NCBI RefSeq assembly: GCF_008704715.1
Contig: NZ_CP023689.1
Coordinates: 7,130,001-7,194,000, forward strand
DNA from: Streptomyces chartreusis
GTDB lineage: Bacteria > Actinomycetota > Actinomycetes > Streptomycetales > Streptomycetaceae
Direction of reading: 5' to 3'
Length of the DNA stretch: 64,000 bases
Shown: positions 51,855 through 59,482 of the stretch, piece by piece
Layout: each line of letters starts with the position of its first letter
Position numbering within the stretch: position 1 is the first letter of the stretch
The notes under the pieces: model-generated
The model's input: only the letters and a program-made list of their open reading frames with translations
What the model was told of the DNA's origin: nothing
Databases searched by the model: none
Made by a program: the position numbers and the translations under genes

Positions 51855-53117
51855 ATGAGCAAAACACCGAGCAAGAGCACCGTCATAGGCTGCACGCTCC
51901 TGCTGATAGCGCTCGGCGCGAGCGCCGCCGCATGCAGCAGCGACGGCAATCCGCTGTCCGCGGAGCCGTACGACGCGGCCGACCAGATCGCCTTCAACGG
52001 CCCCTCGGGCGACGGCGAGAAGGCCGACCCCGACAAGCCCCTGGAGATCACCGCGGAGGACTCCGACGGACGGATCACCGACGTCACCGCCAAGGACGCC
52101 GCAGGGCGCTATGTGACGGGCGAACTCTCCGCCGACGGCACCAGGTGGCACAGCACCTCCCCGCTGGCCGCCAACGCCCGCTACACGGTCCGCGTGAGCA
52201 CCGAGGACGAGGACGGCGCCCCCGGCCGCAAGGTCCTCACCTTCGACACCAGCAAGCCGACCAGCAAGAAGCACCTGACGGTGACGTTCGGGCCCAAGGC
52301 GGGCAAGTACGGCGTCGGCCAGCCCATCACCGCCGAACTGAGCCGGCCCGTCAAGGACAAGAACCAGCGGGCGACGGTCGAGCGGGCCCTGCGGGTCGAC
52401 TCGGTCCCCGCGGTCGACGGCAACTGGCACTGGGTGGACGACAAGAAGCTCCACTACCGGCCCAAGGAGTACTGGCCCGCCGGCGCCACCGTCCAGGCCC
52501 GCAGCGACCTGGAGGGCGTGAGGATCAGCGACCGCCTCTGGGGCGGCAAGGGCAAGCCCCTGAAGGTCACCATCGGCGACCAGGTCATAGCCGTCACGGA
52601 CGCCTCCACCCACCAGCTGACGCTCTACCGCAACGGCGAGGAGGTGCGGTCCATACCCGTGACGACGGGCAAGCCCGGCTTCGAGACCCGCAACGGCGTC
52701 AAGGTGGTCCTGGGCAAGGAGTACTTCGTACGGATGCGCGGAACCAGCATCGGCATAGCCGAGGGCTCCTCCGAGTCGTACGACCTACCCGTCTACTACG
52801 CCACCAGGGTGACCTGGAGCGGCGAATACGTGCACGCAGCCCCCTGGTCGGTCGGCTCCCAGGGGTACGCCAACGTCAGCCACGGCTGCACCGGCATGAG
52901 CACCGCCAACGCCGAGTGGTTCTTCGACAACGTCCGCGAGGGCGACATCGTCAAGGTCGTGAACTCGTACGGCAACACGATGGAGCCGTTCGGCAACGGC
53001 TTCGGCGACTGGAACCTGGACTGGAAGAAATGGCGCAACGGCAGCGCCCTGGTCGCAGGCACCCCTGACGGCCCGAGCCCCGCGGAACGGGCACGGCTGA
53101 GGCCACAGAGCGTCTGA
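51855..53117 (+). CDS. L,D-transpeptidase (YkuD) lipoprotein with Ig-like domains
   Basis: The 420-residue protein has a lipoprotein signal (LLIALGASAAACSSD), two bacterial Ig-like regions (ITDVTAKDAAGRYVTGELSA and LTVTFGPKAGKYGVGQPITA), and a C-terminal YkuD domain. The catalytic motif is VSHGCTGMSTANAEWFFDNV, with the upstream His in YVHAAPWSVGSQGY. It should form 3-3 peptidoglycan cross-links outside the membrane, like mycobacterial LdtMt2. It sits between the ctaCDF and ctaE-qcrCAB units, after a terminator. ATG 51855 follows GTGAGG. Confidence 0.94.
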   Translation: MSKTPSKSTVIGCTLLLIALGASAAACSSDGNPLSAEPYDAADQIAFNGPSGDGEKADPDKPLEITAEDSDGRITDVTAKDAAGRYVTGELSADGTRWHSTSPLAANARYTVRVSTEDEDGAPGRKVLTFDTSKPTSKKHLTVTFGPKAGKYGVGQPITAELSRPVKDKNQRATVERALRVDSVPAVDGNWHWVDDKKLHYRPKEYWPAGATVQARSDLEGVRISDRLWGGKGKPLKVTIGDQVIAVTDASTHQLTLYRNGEEVRSIPVTTGKPGFETRNGVKVVLGKEYFVRMRGTSIGIAEGSSESYDLPVYYATRVTWSGEYVHAAPWSVGSQGYANVSHGCTGMSTANAEWFFDNVREGDIVKVVNSYGNTMEPFGNGFGDWNLDWKKWRNGSALVAGTPDGPSPAERARLRPQSV

Positions 53118-53145
53118 GCAGACCGGGCGGCGGAGCCGACCCGGC

Positions 53146-53202
53146 AGGGGCGCGGGGAACTGCGCGAACAGCCCCCCACGGCCCGCAGCCGCCCGATCAC
53201 CT
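53146..53202. repeat. dispersed inverted-repeat element, right half
   Basis: AGGGGCGCGGGGAACTGCGC (53146-53165), then GAACAGCCCCCCACGGCCCG, matches the right arm and outer flank of the element at 12.3 kb. It lies between the convergent L,D-transpeptidase and receiver genes. Confidence 0.75.
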
Positions 53203-53216
53203 GCTGAACCGAGCTC

Positions 53217-53618
53217 CTAGGCGCTCTGCAGCCGCTTCGTGCGCAGCAGGCCCGCCAACGCCTCCGCGAACTCCACGGGCTCCACAGGCAGCGTCACAGC
53301 CGCCTCGGCACGGCTCCACGTGGCCAGCCACGCGTCCTGCGGCCGCCCGATGAGCAGCAGCACCGGCGGGCAGTTGAACACCTCGTCCTTGATCTGCCGG
53401 CAGACCCCCATGCCGCCCATCGGCACGGCCTCGCCGTCCAGGACGCAGACGTCGATCCCGCCCTTGTCCAGCTCCTTGATGACGGCCGCGGGCGTCGCGC
53501 ACTCCACGAACTCCACCACGGGGACGTCCGGAGCGGGCCTTCGCCCGGTCGCCAGCCGCACCTGCTCGCGAGTGTTGGAGTCGTCGCTGTAGACCAGCAC
53601 CGTGGCGGTCGGCTGCAT
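53217..53618 (-). CDS. stand-alone receiver-like protein, partly degenerate
   Basis: The 133-residue protein has the length and strand pattern of a CheY-like receiver: TVLVYSDDSNTREQVRLA at the start, GIDVCVLDGEAVPMGGMGVC with a plausible phosphoacceptor Asp, and PPVLLLIGRPQD. The conserved Thr/Ser and Lys positions appear replaced (IGRP, VTLPVEP), so normal phosphorelay is doubtful. There is no output domain. It has an excellent GGAGGAAGC site before ATG 53618. It is divergent from ctaE and embedded in the respiratory cluster, so it may act with the oxidase genes; that is inference from position. Confidence 0.78.
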   Translation of the reverse strand: MQPTATVLVYSDDSNTREQVRLATGRRPAPDVPVVEFVECATPAAVIKELDKGGIDVCVLDGEAVPMGGMGVCRQIKDEVFNCPPVLLLIGRPQDAWLATWSRAEAAVTLPVEPVEFAEALAGLLRTKRLQSA

Positions 53619-53763
53619 GCTTCCTCCGAGACGTAAGTGTCGTACGGAAAGACCCGATGCGGCGGATGCTACTCCCTTGAACACCACGTCAACACCGGTA
53701 CGAACGGCCAAGACACTCCGAACGGCACCCCCCGGAGTGAGGGCGGGATAAGCGACCGACATA

Positions 53764-54384
53764 ATGTCGGTCGTGGCGACAGCAACGACAGTAGAAACCG
53801 GGCACGCGCACCCGTCGGTCAACCGGCCGAACCTCACCAGCGTCGGAACCATCATCTGGCTGAGTTCCGAGCTGATGTTCTTCGCGGCCCTCTTCGCGAT
53901 GTACTTCACCCTGCGATCGGTGACGGGGCCCGAGTACTGGGATTCACAGGCCGAGGCCTTGAACTTCCCGTTCTCGGCGACGAACACCACGATCCTGGTG
54001 CTCTCCTCCCTCACCTGCCAGCTCGGCGTCTTCGCCGCCGAGCGCGGTGACGTGAAGAAGCTCCGGGGCTGGTTCATCGTCACCTTCATCATGGGTGCGA
54101 TCTTCATCGGCGGTCAGGTGTACGAGTACACCGAGCTGGTCAGGCACGAGGGCATCTCGCTCTCTTCCGGCCCGTACGGCTCGGTCTTCTACCTGACCAC
54201 CGGCTTCCACGGACTGCATGTGACGGGCGGACTCATCGCCTTCCTGTTTGTCCTCGGCCGCACCTACGCGGCCCGGAGGTTCACGCATGAGCAGGCGACC
54301 GCAGCGATCGTCGTGTCCTACTACTGGCACTTCGTCGATGTCGTCTGGATCGGCCTCTTCGCCACGATCTACATGATCAAGTAG
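53764..54384 (+). CDS. ctaE: Cytochrome c oxidase subunit III
   Basis: The 206-residue protein has five membrane helices: SVGTIIWLSSELMFFAALFA, TNTTILVLSSLTCQLGVFAA, GWFIVTFIMGAIFIGGQVYE, LTTGFHGLHVTGGLIAFLFV and SYYWHFVDVVWIGLFATIYM. These carry the family signatures GFHGLHV and YYWHFVDVVW. ATG 53764 is used, although GTG at 53773 is equally possible; neither has a clear ribosome-binding site. It is followed 79 bp later by qcrC, indicating that oxidase subunit III is transcribed with the bc1 complex, as in other actinobacteria. Confidence 0.95.
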   Translation: MSVVATATTVETGHAHPSVNRPNLTSVGTIIWLSSELMFFAALFAMYFTLRSVTGPEYWDSQAEALNFPFSATNTTILVLSSLTCQLGVFAAERGDVKKLRGWFIVTFIMGAIFIGGQVYEYTELVRHEGISLSSGPYGSVFYLTTGFHGLHVTGGLIAFLFVLGRTYAARRFTHEQATAAIVVSYYWHFVDVVWIGLFATIYMIK

Positions 54385-54463
54385 CCGGGCCCGATCCCGC
54401 GCGCGTTCCACAACGCACCTAACAGAAGCATCGACGCAGAAGATCCTGACACCGGGGTAATCC

Positions 54464-55276
54464 GTGAAAAAGCTCTCCGCACGACGACGCCACCCGCTGG
54501 CGGCAGTCGTCGTCCTACTCCTCGCGCTGGCGTGCACGGGGGGGCTGTACGCCGTGTTCGCTCCCGCGGACAAGGCGCAGGCCGAGGAAACCGCCCAGTC
54601 CCTCACCATCGAGGAGGGCAAGAAGCTCTACACCGTCGGCTGCGCCAGCTGCCACGGAGCCAGTGGTGAGGGGACCTCCGACGGCCCGAGCCTGGTGGGC
54701 GTCGGCGCTGCCGCCGTCGACTTCCAGGTGTCGACGGGCCGTATGCCGGCCGCCACCTCCCAGGGCGCCCAGGTCCCGGCGAAGAAGAACATCTACTCGC
54801 AGGCCGAGATCGACCAGCTCGCCGCGTTCATCGCCTCTCTGGGTGCGGGTCCGTCCGTCCCCACCGAGGAGCAGTACGGACCGGAAGGTGCGGACATCGC
54901 CAAGGGCGGTGAGCTCTTCCGCAACAACTGCGCCCAGTGCCACAACTTCACGGGCAAGGGCGGCGCGCTGACGAAGGGCAAGTACGCCCCGAGCCTCGAG
55001 GGTGTCGACCCCAAGCACATCTACGAGGCCATGCAGACCGGCCCGCAGAACATGCCGTCCTTCCCCGACACCACGCTGTCGGAGCAGAACAAGAAGGACA
55101 TCATCGCGTACCTCCACGCGGTCAACAGTGACGAGACGGTGAACCCGGGTGGTCTTGAGCTGGGCGGCCTCGGGCCGGTCAGTGAGGGCCTCTTCTCCTG
55201 GATCTTCGGTCTCGGTGCCCTGATCGCGGTCGCCATCTGGGTCGCCGCTCGGACCGCAAAGGCCAAGAAGTCATGA
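54464..55276 (+). CDS. qcrC: Diheme cytochrome c subunit of the bc1 complex
   Basis: The 270-residue protein has an N-terminal anchor (PLAAVVVLLLALACTGGLYA), two c-type heme domains with CASCH and CAQCH motifs and axial methionines expected in GRMPAA and NMPSFPD, and a C-terminal membrane helix (FSWIFGLGALIAVAIWVAAR). It links the Rieske/cytochrome b complex directly to CtaC, replacing a soluble cytochrome c in the bc1-aa3 supercomplex. GTG 54464 with GGGGTAA upstream; qcrA overlaps its stop by 4 bp. Confidence 0.97.
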   Translation: MKKLSARRRHPLAAVVVLLLALACTGGLYAVFAPADKAQAEETAQSLTIEEGKKLYTVGCASCHGASGEGTSDGPSLVGVGAAAVDFQVSTGRMPAATSQGAQVPAKKNIYSQAEIDQLAAFIASLGAGPSVPTEEQYGPEGADIAKGGELFRNNCAQCHNFTGKGGALTKGKYAPSLEGVDPKHIYEAMQTGPQNMPSFPDTTLSEQNKKDIIAYLHAVNSDETVNPGGLELGGLGPVSEGLFSWIFGLGALIAVAIWVAARTAKAKKS

Positions 55277-56322
55277 GTAGCCAAGACATTCCAGAAGAGA
55301 ACCTGCCCGCTGAGCAGGACGCCACCGTCGCGGTAGCGGACGAGAAGCACCCCTTCGCCGACCCCGGCCTGCCGCCCCACGAGCACCGGATCCAGGACAT
55401 CGACGAGCGGGCCGCCAAGCGGTCCGAGCGCACGGTCGCCCTGCTGTTCACGGTCTCGATGCTCGCCACCGTGGGCTTCATCGCCTCGTACGTGGCGATC
55501 CCGCACGACAAGTCGATCTTCGTCTTCCCGATCGGTCACCTCAACGCGCTGAACTTCGCGCTGGGGCTGACCCTCGGCGCGGCGCTCTTCTGCATCGGCG
55601 CGGGCGCGGTCCACTGGGCCCGCACCCTGATGTCGGACGAGGAGGTCGCGGACGACCGGCACCCGATCGCCGCGGAGCCCGAGGTCAAGGCCAAGGTCAT
55701 GGCCGACTTCAAGCAGGGCGCCAAGGAGTCGGCACTGGGTCGGCGCAAGCTGATCCGCAACACGATGTTCGGCGCGCTGGCCCTGTTCCCGCTCTCCGGT
55801 GTCGTCCTGCTGCGTGACCTCGGCCCGCTGCCCGGGACCAAGCTGCGCCACACCCTGTGGTCCAAGGGCAAGCTGCTCGTGAACATGAACACCAACGAGC
55901 CGCTGCGTCCCGCGGACGTCGCGGTCGGCTCCCTCACCTTCGTCAAGCCCGAAGGCCTCGAGGAGCACGACCACGACTTCCAGAACGAGATCGCCAAGGC
56001 GGCCCTGATGGTCATCCGGCTCCAGCCGGACGACATCAAGGACAAGCAGGAACTCGACTGGTCCTACCAGGGCATCGTCGCGTACTCGAAGATCTGCACC
56101 CACGTCGGTTGCCCGATCTCCCTGTACGAGCAGCAGACGCACCACGCGCTCTGCCCCTGCCACCAGTCCACCTTCGACCTCGCCGACGGTGCCAAGGTCA
56201 TCTTCGGCCCGGCCGGTCACCCCTTGCCGCAGCTGCGCATCGGTGTGAACGACGAGGGTTACCTTGAGGCGCTCGGCGACTTCACGGAGCCCGTCGGTCC
56301 TGCATTCTGGGAGCGCGGATGA
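55273..56322 (+). CDS. qcrA: Rieske [2Fe-2S] subunit of the bc1 complex
   Basis: The 349-residue protein is of the long actinobacterial type, with three membrane helices (ALLFTVSMLATVGFIASYVA, NFALGLTLGAALFCIGAGAV and MFGALALFPLSGVVLLRDL). A C-terminal Rieske domain has CTHVGC and CPCHQS cluster ligands (ICTHVGCPISLY and HALCPCHQSTFDL). It passes electrons from menaquinol to QcrC. Start and stop overlap qcrC and qcrB by 4 bp each. Confidence 0.97.
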   Translation: MSSQDIPEENLPAEQDATVAVADEKHPFADPGLPPHEHRIQDIDERAAKRSERTVALLFTVSMLATVGFIASYVAIPHDKSIFVFPIGHLNALNFALGLTLGAALFCIGAGAVHWARTLMSDEEVADDRHPIAAEPEVKAKVMADFKQGAKESALGRRKLIRNTMFGALALFPLSGVVLLRDLGPLPGTKLRHTLWSKGKLLVNMNTNEPLRPADVAVGSLTFVKPEGLEEHDHDFQNEIAKAALMVIRLQPDDIKDKQELDWSYQGIVAYSKICTHVGCPISLYEQQTHHALCPCHQSTFDLADGAKVIFGPAGHPLPQLRIGVNDEGYLEALGDFTEPVGPAFWERG

Positions 56323-57956
56323 GCACTACAGAGACCACCGAGTCCCGCTCTCGCGGGAAGGCACCGGCCGGCGAGCGCGTCGCCGACTGGGCCGACGGCC
56401 GGTTGGGGATCTACTCCCTCGCCAAGGCCAACATGCGCAAGATCTTCCCCGACCACTGGTCGTTCATGTTGGGTGAGGTCTGCCTCTACAGCTTCATCAT
56501 CATCATCCTCACGGGTGTGTACCTGACGCTGTTCTTCCACCCGTCGATGAACGAGGTGGAGTACCACGGCTCCTACGTCCCGCTCCAGGGACAGCTCATG
56601 TCGGAGGCGTTCAGCTCCACGCTGCACATCTCCTTCGACGTGCGCGGTGGTCTGCTCATCCGGCAGATCCACCACTGGGCCGCGCTGATCTTCCTCGCGG
56701 GCATGTTCGTGCACATGATGCGCGTGTTCTTCACGGGCGCGTTCCGCAAGCCGCGTGAGATCAACTGGCTGTTCGGCTTCCTGCTGTTCGTCCTGGGCAT
56801 GTTCACCGGTTTCACCGGCTACTCGCTCCCTGACGACCTGCTCTCCGGCACCGGTGTCCGCTTCACCGAGGGCGCGATCCTGTCCATGCCGATCGTCGGC
56901 ACGTACATCTCGTTCTTCCTCTTCGGCGGCGAGTTCCCGGGCGTCGACTTCGTCGCCCGCTTCTACTCGATCCACATCCTGCTGCTGCCGGGCATCATGC
57001 TCGGTCTGGTGGTCGGCCACCTGATCCTGGTCTTCTACCACAAGCACACGCAGTTCGCGGGTCCCGGAAAGACGAACAAGAACGTCGTCGGCATGCCGCT
57101 GCTGCCGGTCTACATGGCCAAGGCCGGAGGCTTCTTCTTCCTGGTCTTCGGTGTCATCGCGGTGATCGCGGCGGTCGCGCAGATCAACCCGGTCTGGGCC
57201 ATCGGTCCCTACCGGCCGGACATGGTCTCCACCGGCGCCCAGCCCGACTGGTACATGGGCTTCGCCGAGGGTCTGGTCCGGTACATGCCGGGCTGGGAGG
57301 TCAACTTCTGGGGTCACACGCTGGTCCTCGGCGTGTTCATCCCGCTGGTGCTCTTCGGCCTGGTCCTCGGTGCGATCGCGCTCTACCCGTTCATCGAGTC
57401 CTGGGTCACCGGCGACAAGAGCGAGCACCACATCCTGGACCGCCCGCGCAACGCCCCGACGCGTACCGCGTTCGGCGTCGCCTGGGTCACGGTGTACATG
57501 ATCGGTCTGGTCGGCGGTGGCAACGACCTGTGGGCCACCCACTTCCACCTGTCGATCAACGCCGTCACCTGGTTTGTCCGGATCAGCTTCTTCGCCGGAC
57601 CGGTCCTCGCGTTCATCGTCACCAAGCGCATCTGCCTCGGCCTCCAGCGCCGGGACAAGGACAAGGTGCTGCACGGCCGCGAGTCGGGCATCATCAAGCG
57701 CCTGCCGCACGGTGAGTTCATCGAGGTCCACGAGCCGCTCAGCCAGGACGCGCTGTACACGCTCACCGCGCACGAGCAGTACGAGCCGGCCCAGATCGGC
57801 CCCGCGGTCGACGAGAACGGCGTCGAGCGCAAGGTGAAGGGCTCCGAGAAGCTGCGCGCCAAGCTCAGCAAGTCCTACTACGGCGAGGACGGCCAGATCC
57901 CGAAGCCGACCGTCGAGGAGTACAAGGAGATCACGAGCGGCCACGGCCACCACTGA
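56319..57956 (+). CDS. qcrB: Cytochrome b subunit of the bc1 complex
   Basis: The 545-residue protein has about eight membrane helices, with heme b ligands in QIHHWAALIFLAGMFVHMMR and SIHILLLPGIMLGLVVGHLI and the Qo-site PDWY motif (here QPDWYMGF). The C-terminal cytosolic tail of about 110 residues (for example QIGPAVDENGVERKVKGSEK) is an actinobacterial feature. This subunit is the quinol-oxidising core and, in mycobacteria, the target of Q203-type inhibitors. A perfect terminator follows. Confidence 0.97.
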   Translation: MSTTETTESRSRGKAPAGERVADWADGRLGIYSLAKANMRKIFPDHWSFMLGEVCLYSFIIIILTGVYLTLFFHPSMNEVEYHGSYVPLQGQLMSEAFSSTLHISFDVRGGLLIRQIHHWAALIFLAGMFVHMMRVFFTGAFRKPREINWLFGFLLFVLGMFTGFTGYSLPDDLLSGTGVRFTEGAILSMPIVGTYISFFLFGGEFPGVDFVARFYSIHILLLPGIMLGLVVGHLILVFYHKHTQFAGPGKTNKNVVGMPLLPVYMAKAGGFFFLVFGVIAVIAAVAQINPVWAIGPYRPDMVSTGAQPDWYMGFAEGLVRYMPGWEVNFWGHTLVLGVFIPLVLFGLVLGAIALYPFIESWVTGDKSEHHILDRPRNAPTRTAFGVAWVTVYMIGLVGGGNDLWATHFHLSINAVTWFVRISFFAGPVLAFIVTKRICLGLQRRDKDKVLHGRESGIIKRLPHGEFIEVHEPLSQDALYTLTAHEQYEPAQIGPAVDENGVERKVKGSEKLRAKLSKSYYGEDGQIPKPTVEEYKEITSGHGHH

Positions 57957-57980
57957 TCGCTGCGCACGCCACGCCACGGC

Positions 57981-58017
57981 AGAAGGGCCCCGTCCGATCT
58001 TCGGACGGGGCCCTTCT
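57981..58017 (+). terminator. 17-bp perfect-stem terminator of ctaE-qcrCAB
   Basis: AGAAGGGCCCCGTCCGA (57981-57997) and TCGGACGGGGCCCTTCT (58001-58017) are exactly complementary around a TCT loop, 24 bp after the qcrB stop. It separates the respiratory operon from trpD. Confidence 0.93.
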
Positions 58018-58057
58018 CCGTGTCCCGGGGCTGGATAGGGTGGACTCGTTGAGACTC

Positions 58058-58078
58058 GCGTCCCGTAGTGCGGGACGC
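58058..58078 (+). promoter_or_regulatory. hairpin in the trpD 5' leader
   Basis: GCGTCCCG (58058-58065) and CGGGACGC (58071-58078) form a perfect 8-bp stem with a TAGTG loop, 18 bp before the trpD start. No leader peptide rich in Trp codons was found, so classical attenuation is not supported. Confidence 0.5.
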
Positions 58079-58096
58079 CTGAACCTGGAGCGGCTT

Positions 58097-59161
58097 ATGA
58101 GCGCTGTGACCCCCGCTGGAGGCGACACCGCGGCGGGCCGCTCCTGGCCCCTGCTGCTGAACGGCCTGCTGGACGGCCGGGACCTGTCCGCCGACGACAC
58201 CGCGTGGGCGATGGACCTGATCATGCGCGGCGAGGCGACGGACGCGCAGATCGCCGGGTTCGTGGTGGCGCTGCGGGCCAAGGGCGAGACGGTGCAGGAG
58301 ATCACCGGACTGGTCCGGACGATGTACGCGCACGCGAATGTGATCGAGGTGCCGGGGCCGACCGTCGACATCGTCGGCACGGGCGGCGACGGCGCGAAGA
58401 CCGTCAACATCTCCACGATGTCGGCGATCGTCATCGCCGGCACCGGCGCGAAGGTCGTCAAGCACGGCAACCGGGCCGCGTCGTCGGCGTCGGGTGCCTC
58501 GGACGTGCTGGAGAAGCTCGGCGTCAATCTGGAACTGCCGGTCGGGCGGGTCGCCCAGGTCGCCGAGCAGGCCGGGATCACCTTCTGCTTCGCGGTGAAG
58601 TTCCACCCCTCGCTGCGTCATGTGGCCGCCGCGCGCGGACAGCTGGGCATCCGGACGACGTTCAACGTGCTCGGTCCGCTGACCAACCCCGCCAAGGTGC
58701 GGGCCCAGGCGGTCGGGGTGGCCGACCCGCGCATGGCACCGATCGTCGCGGGCGTCTTCGCCGAGCGCGGCAACTCCTCGCTGGTGTTCCGCGGCGACGA
58801 CGGCCTCGACGAGCTGACGACCACCGCCACCTCGCGGGTGTGGGTCGTGCGCGACGGCAAGGTCACCGAGGAGGCCTTCGACCCGCGCGACGTCGGCATC
58901 GAGCTGGTCCCGGTGGAGGCGCTGCGCGGCGCCGACGCCTCCTACAACGCCGAGGTCGCCCGGCGCCTCCTGGACGGCGAGACGGGGCCGGTGCGCGACG
59001 CCGTACTGCTGAACTCGGCGGCGGCGCTGGTGGCGCTGGAGCCCGGCGACGGGCCGCTGACGGAGCAGATCGGGGCCGGTATGGCGAAGGCGGCGGAGTC
59101 CATCGACTCGGGGTCCGCGAAGCGGACGCTGGAGCGGTGGGTCGCCGCGAGCAACGCCTGA
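58097..59161 (+). CDS. trpD: Anthranilate phosphoribosyltransferase
   Basis: The 354-residue protein has the TrpD signatures VDIVGTGGDGAKTVNISTMS (GTGGD anthranilate/PRPP site), VVKHGNRAASSASGASDVLE and FNVLGPLTNPAKVRAQAVGV. It transfers a phosphoribosyl group from PRPP to anthranilate in tryptophan biosynthesis. It is not in a trp operon here, as is usual in Streptomyces. ATG 58097 has CTGGAG eight bases upstream; a longer in-frame GTG at 58040 would include the leader hairpin and is unlikely. Confidence 0.95.
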   Translation: MSAVTPAGGDTAAGRSWPLLLNGLLDGRDLSADDTAWAMDLIMRGEATDAQIAGFVVALRAKGETVQEITGLVRTMYAHANVIEVPGPTVDIVGTGGDGAKTVNISTMSAIVIAGTGAKVVKHGNRAASSASGASDVLEKLGVNLELPVGRVAQVAEQAGITFCFAVKFHPSLRHVAAARGQLGIRTTFNVLGPLTNPAKVRAQAVGVADPRMAPIVAGVFAERGNSSLVFRGDDGLDELTTTATSRVWVVRDGKVTEEAFDPRDVGIELVPVEALRGADASYNAEVARRLLDGETGPVRDAVLLNSAAALVALEPGDGPLTEQIGAGMAKAAESIDSGSAKRTLERWVAASNA

Positions 59162-59172
59162 CCGGCACCTGA

Positions 59173-59210
59173 CGTCGTCCCGCGATCCGGACACGGGTTG
59201 CGGGACGACG
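59173..59210 (+). terminator. terminator of trpD
   Basis: CGTCGTCCCGC (59173-59183) pairs with GCGGGACGACG (59200-59210), followed by ATCATTTCAC. It begins 12 bp after the trpD stop and lies just before the riboswitch. Confidence 0.8.
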
Positions 59211-59236
59211 ATCATTTCACGTACGTTCCTGTACCA

Positions 59237-59352
59237 GGTCATGAGTGACAGTCATGAGGCCCCGGCCGACTGTCCGGCAACCCTCCGTCCGTGGCGGGGT
59301 GCCCCGGGTGAAGACCAGGCCGTAGGCAGCGAGGTCTACGGCAAGCGCGGGC
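59237..59352 (+). ncRNA. SAM-IV riboswitch
   Basis: The sequence fits the SAM-IV consensus as I remember it. P1 is GGTC (59237-59240) with GACC (59313-59316). A helix GACAGTC / GACTGTC (59246-59252 and 59268-59274) encloses the conserved ATGAGGCCCCGGCC, followed by CCGGCAACCCTCC and GGCGGGGTGCCCCGGGTGAA. Next comes a 3' hairpin CCGTAG / CTACGG (59320-59325 and 59336-59341) and GCGCGGGCCC, which can form the pseudoknot. It should sense S-adenosylmethionine and repress the downstream class V aminotransferase gene. This class is largely confined to actinobacteria. Confidence 0.92.
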
Positions 59353-59354
59353 CC

Positions 59355-59387
59355 CTCTCGAAACCAGGGGTCCTGGTCGTTCGAGGG
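59355..59387 (+). promoter_or_regulatory. expression-platform hairpin sequestering a ribosome-binding site
   Basis: CTCGAA (59357-59362) plus ACCAGG (59363-59368) pair with CCTGGT (59372-59377) and TTCGAG (59380-59385) around a GGT loop with a 2-base bulge, extendable by two pairs. The 3' arm contains most of GAGGGAG (59383-59389), the ribosome-binding site for the short leader ORF that starts at 59396. Ligand-dependent refolding here would control translation or termination. Confidence 0.7.
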
Positions 59388-59395
59388 AGTCTTCC

Positions 59396-59416
59396 GTGAG
59401 CAAGCGAATGCGATAG
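59396..59416 (+). CDS. six-residue leader peptide MSKRMR
   Basis: GTG AGC AAG CGA ATG CGA TAG is preceded by GAGGGAG six bases upstream, a better ribosome-binding site than many genes here have. It lies between the SAM-IV aptamer and the main ORF (start 59483). The basic composition (Lys, two Arg) has no obvious metabolic sensing role. It may couple ribosome occupancy to leader folding. Being so short, it may also be chance, but the strong site argues otherwise. Confidence 0.5.
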   Translation: MSKRMR

Positions 59417-59482
59417 GGCCGCCGAGCCCCGCCTCCGCGCACCCATTTTCACTTTCTTCTTTCCTCTCACGGGAGTTCCGTC

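Noticed and set aside
58020..58096. Tryptophan attenuator leader before trpD
   Set aside because: No short ORF with Trp codons was found; only a simple hairpin is present.
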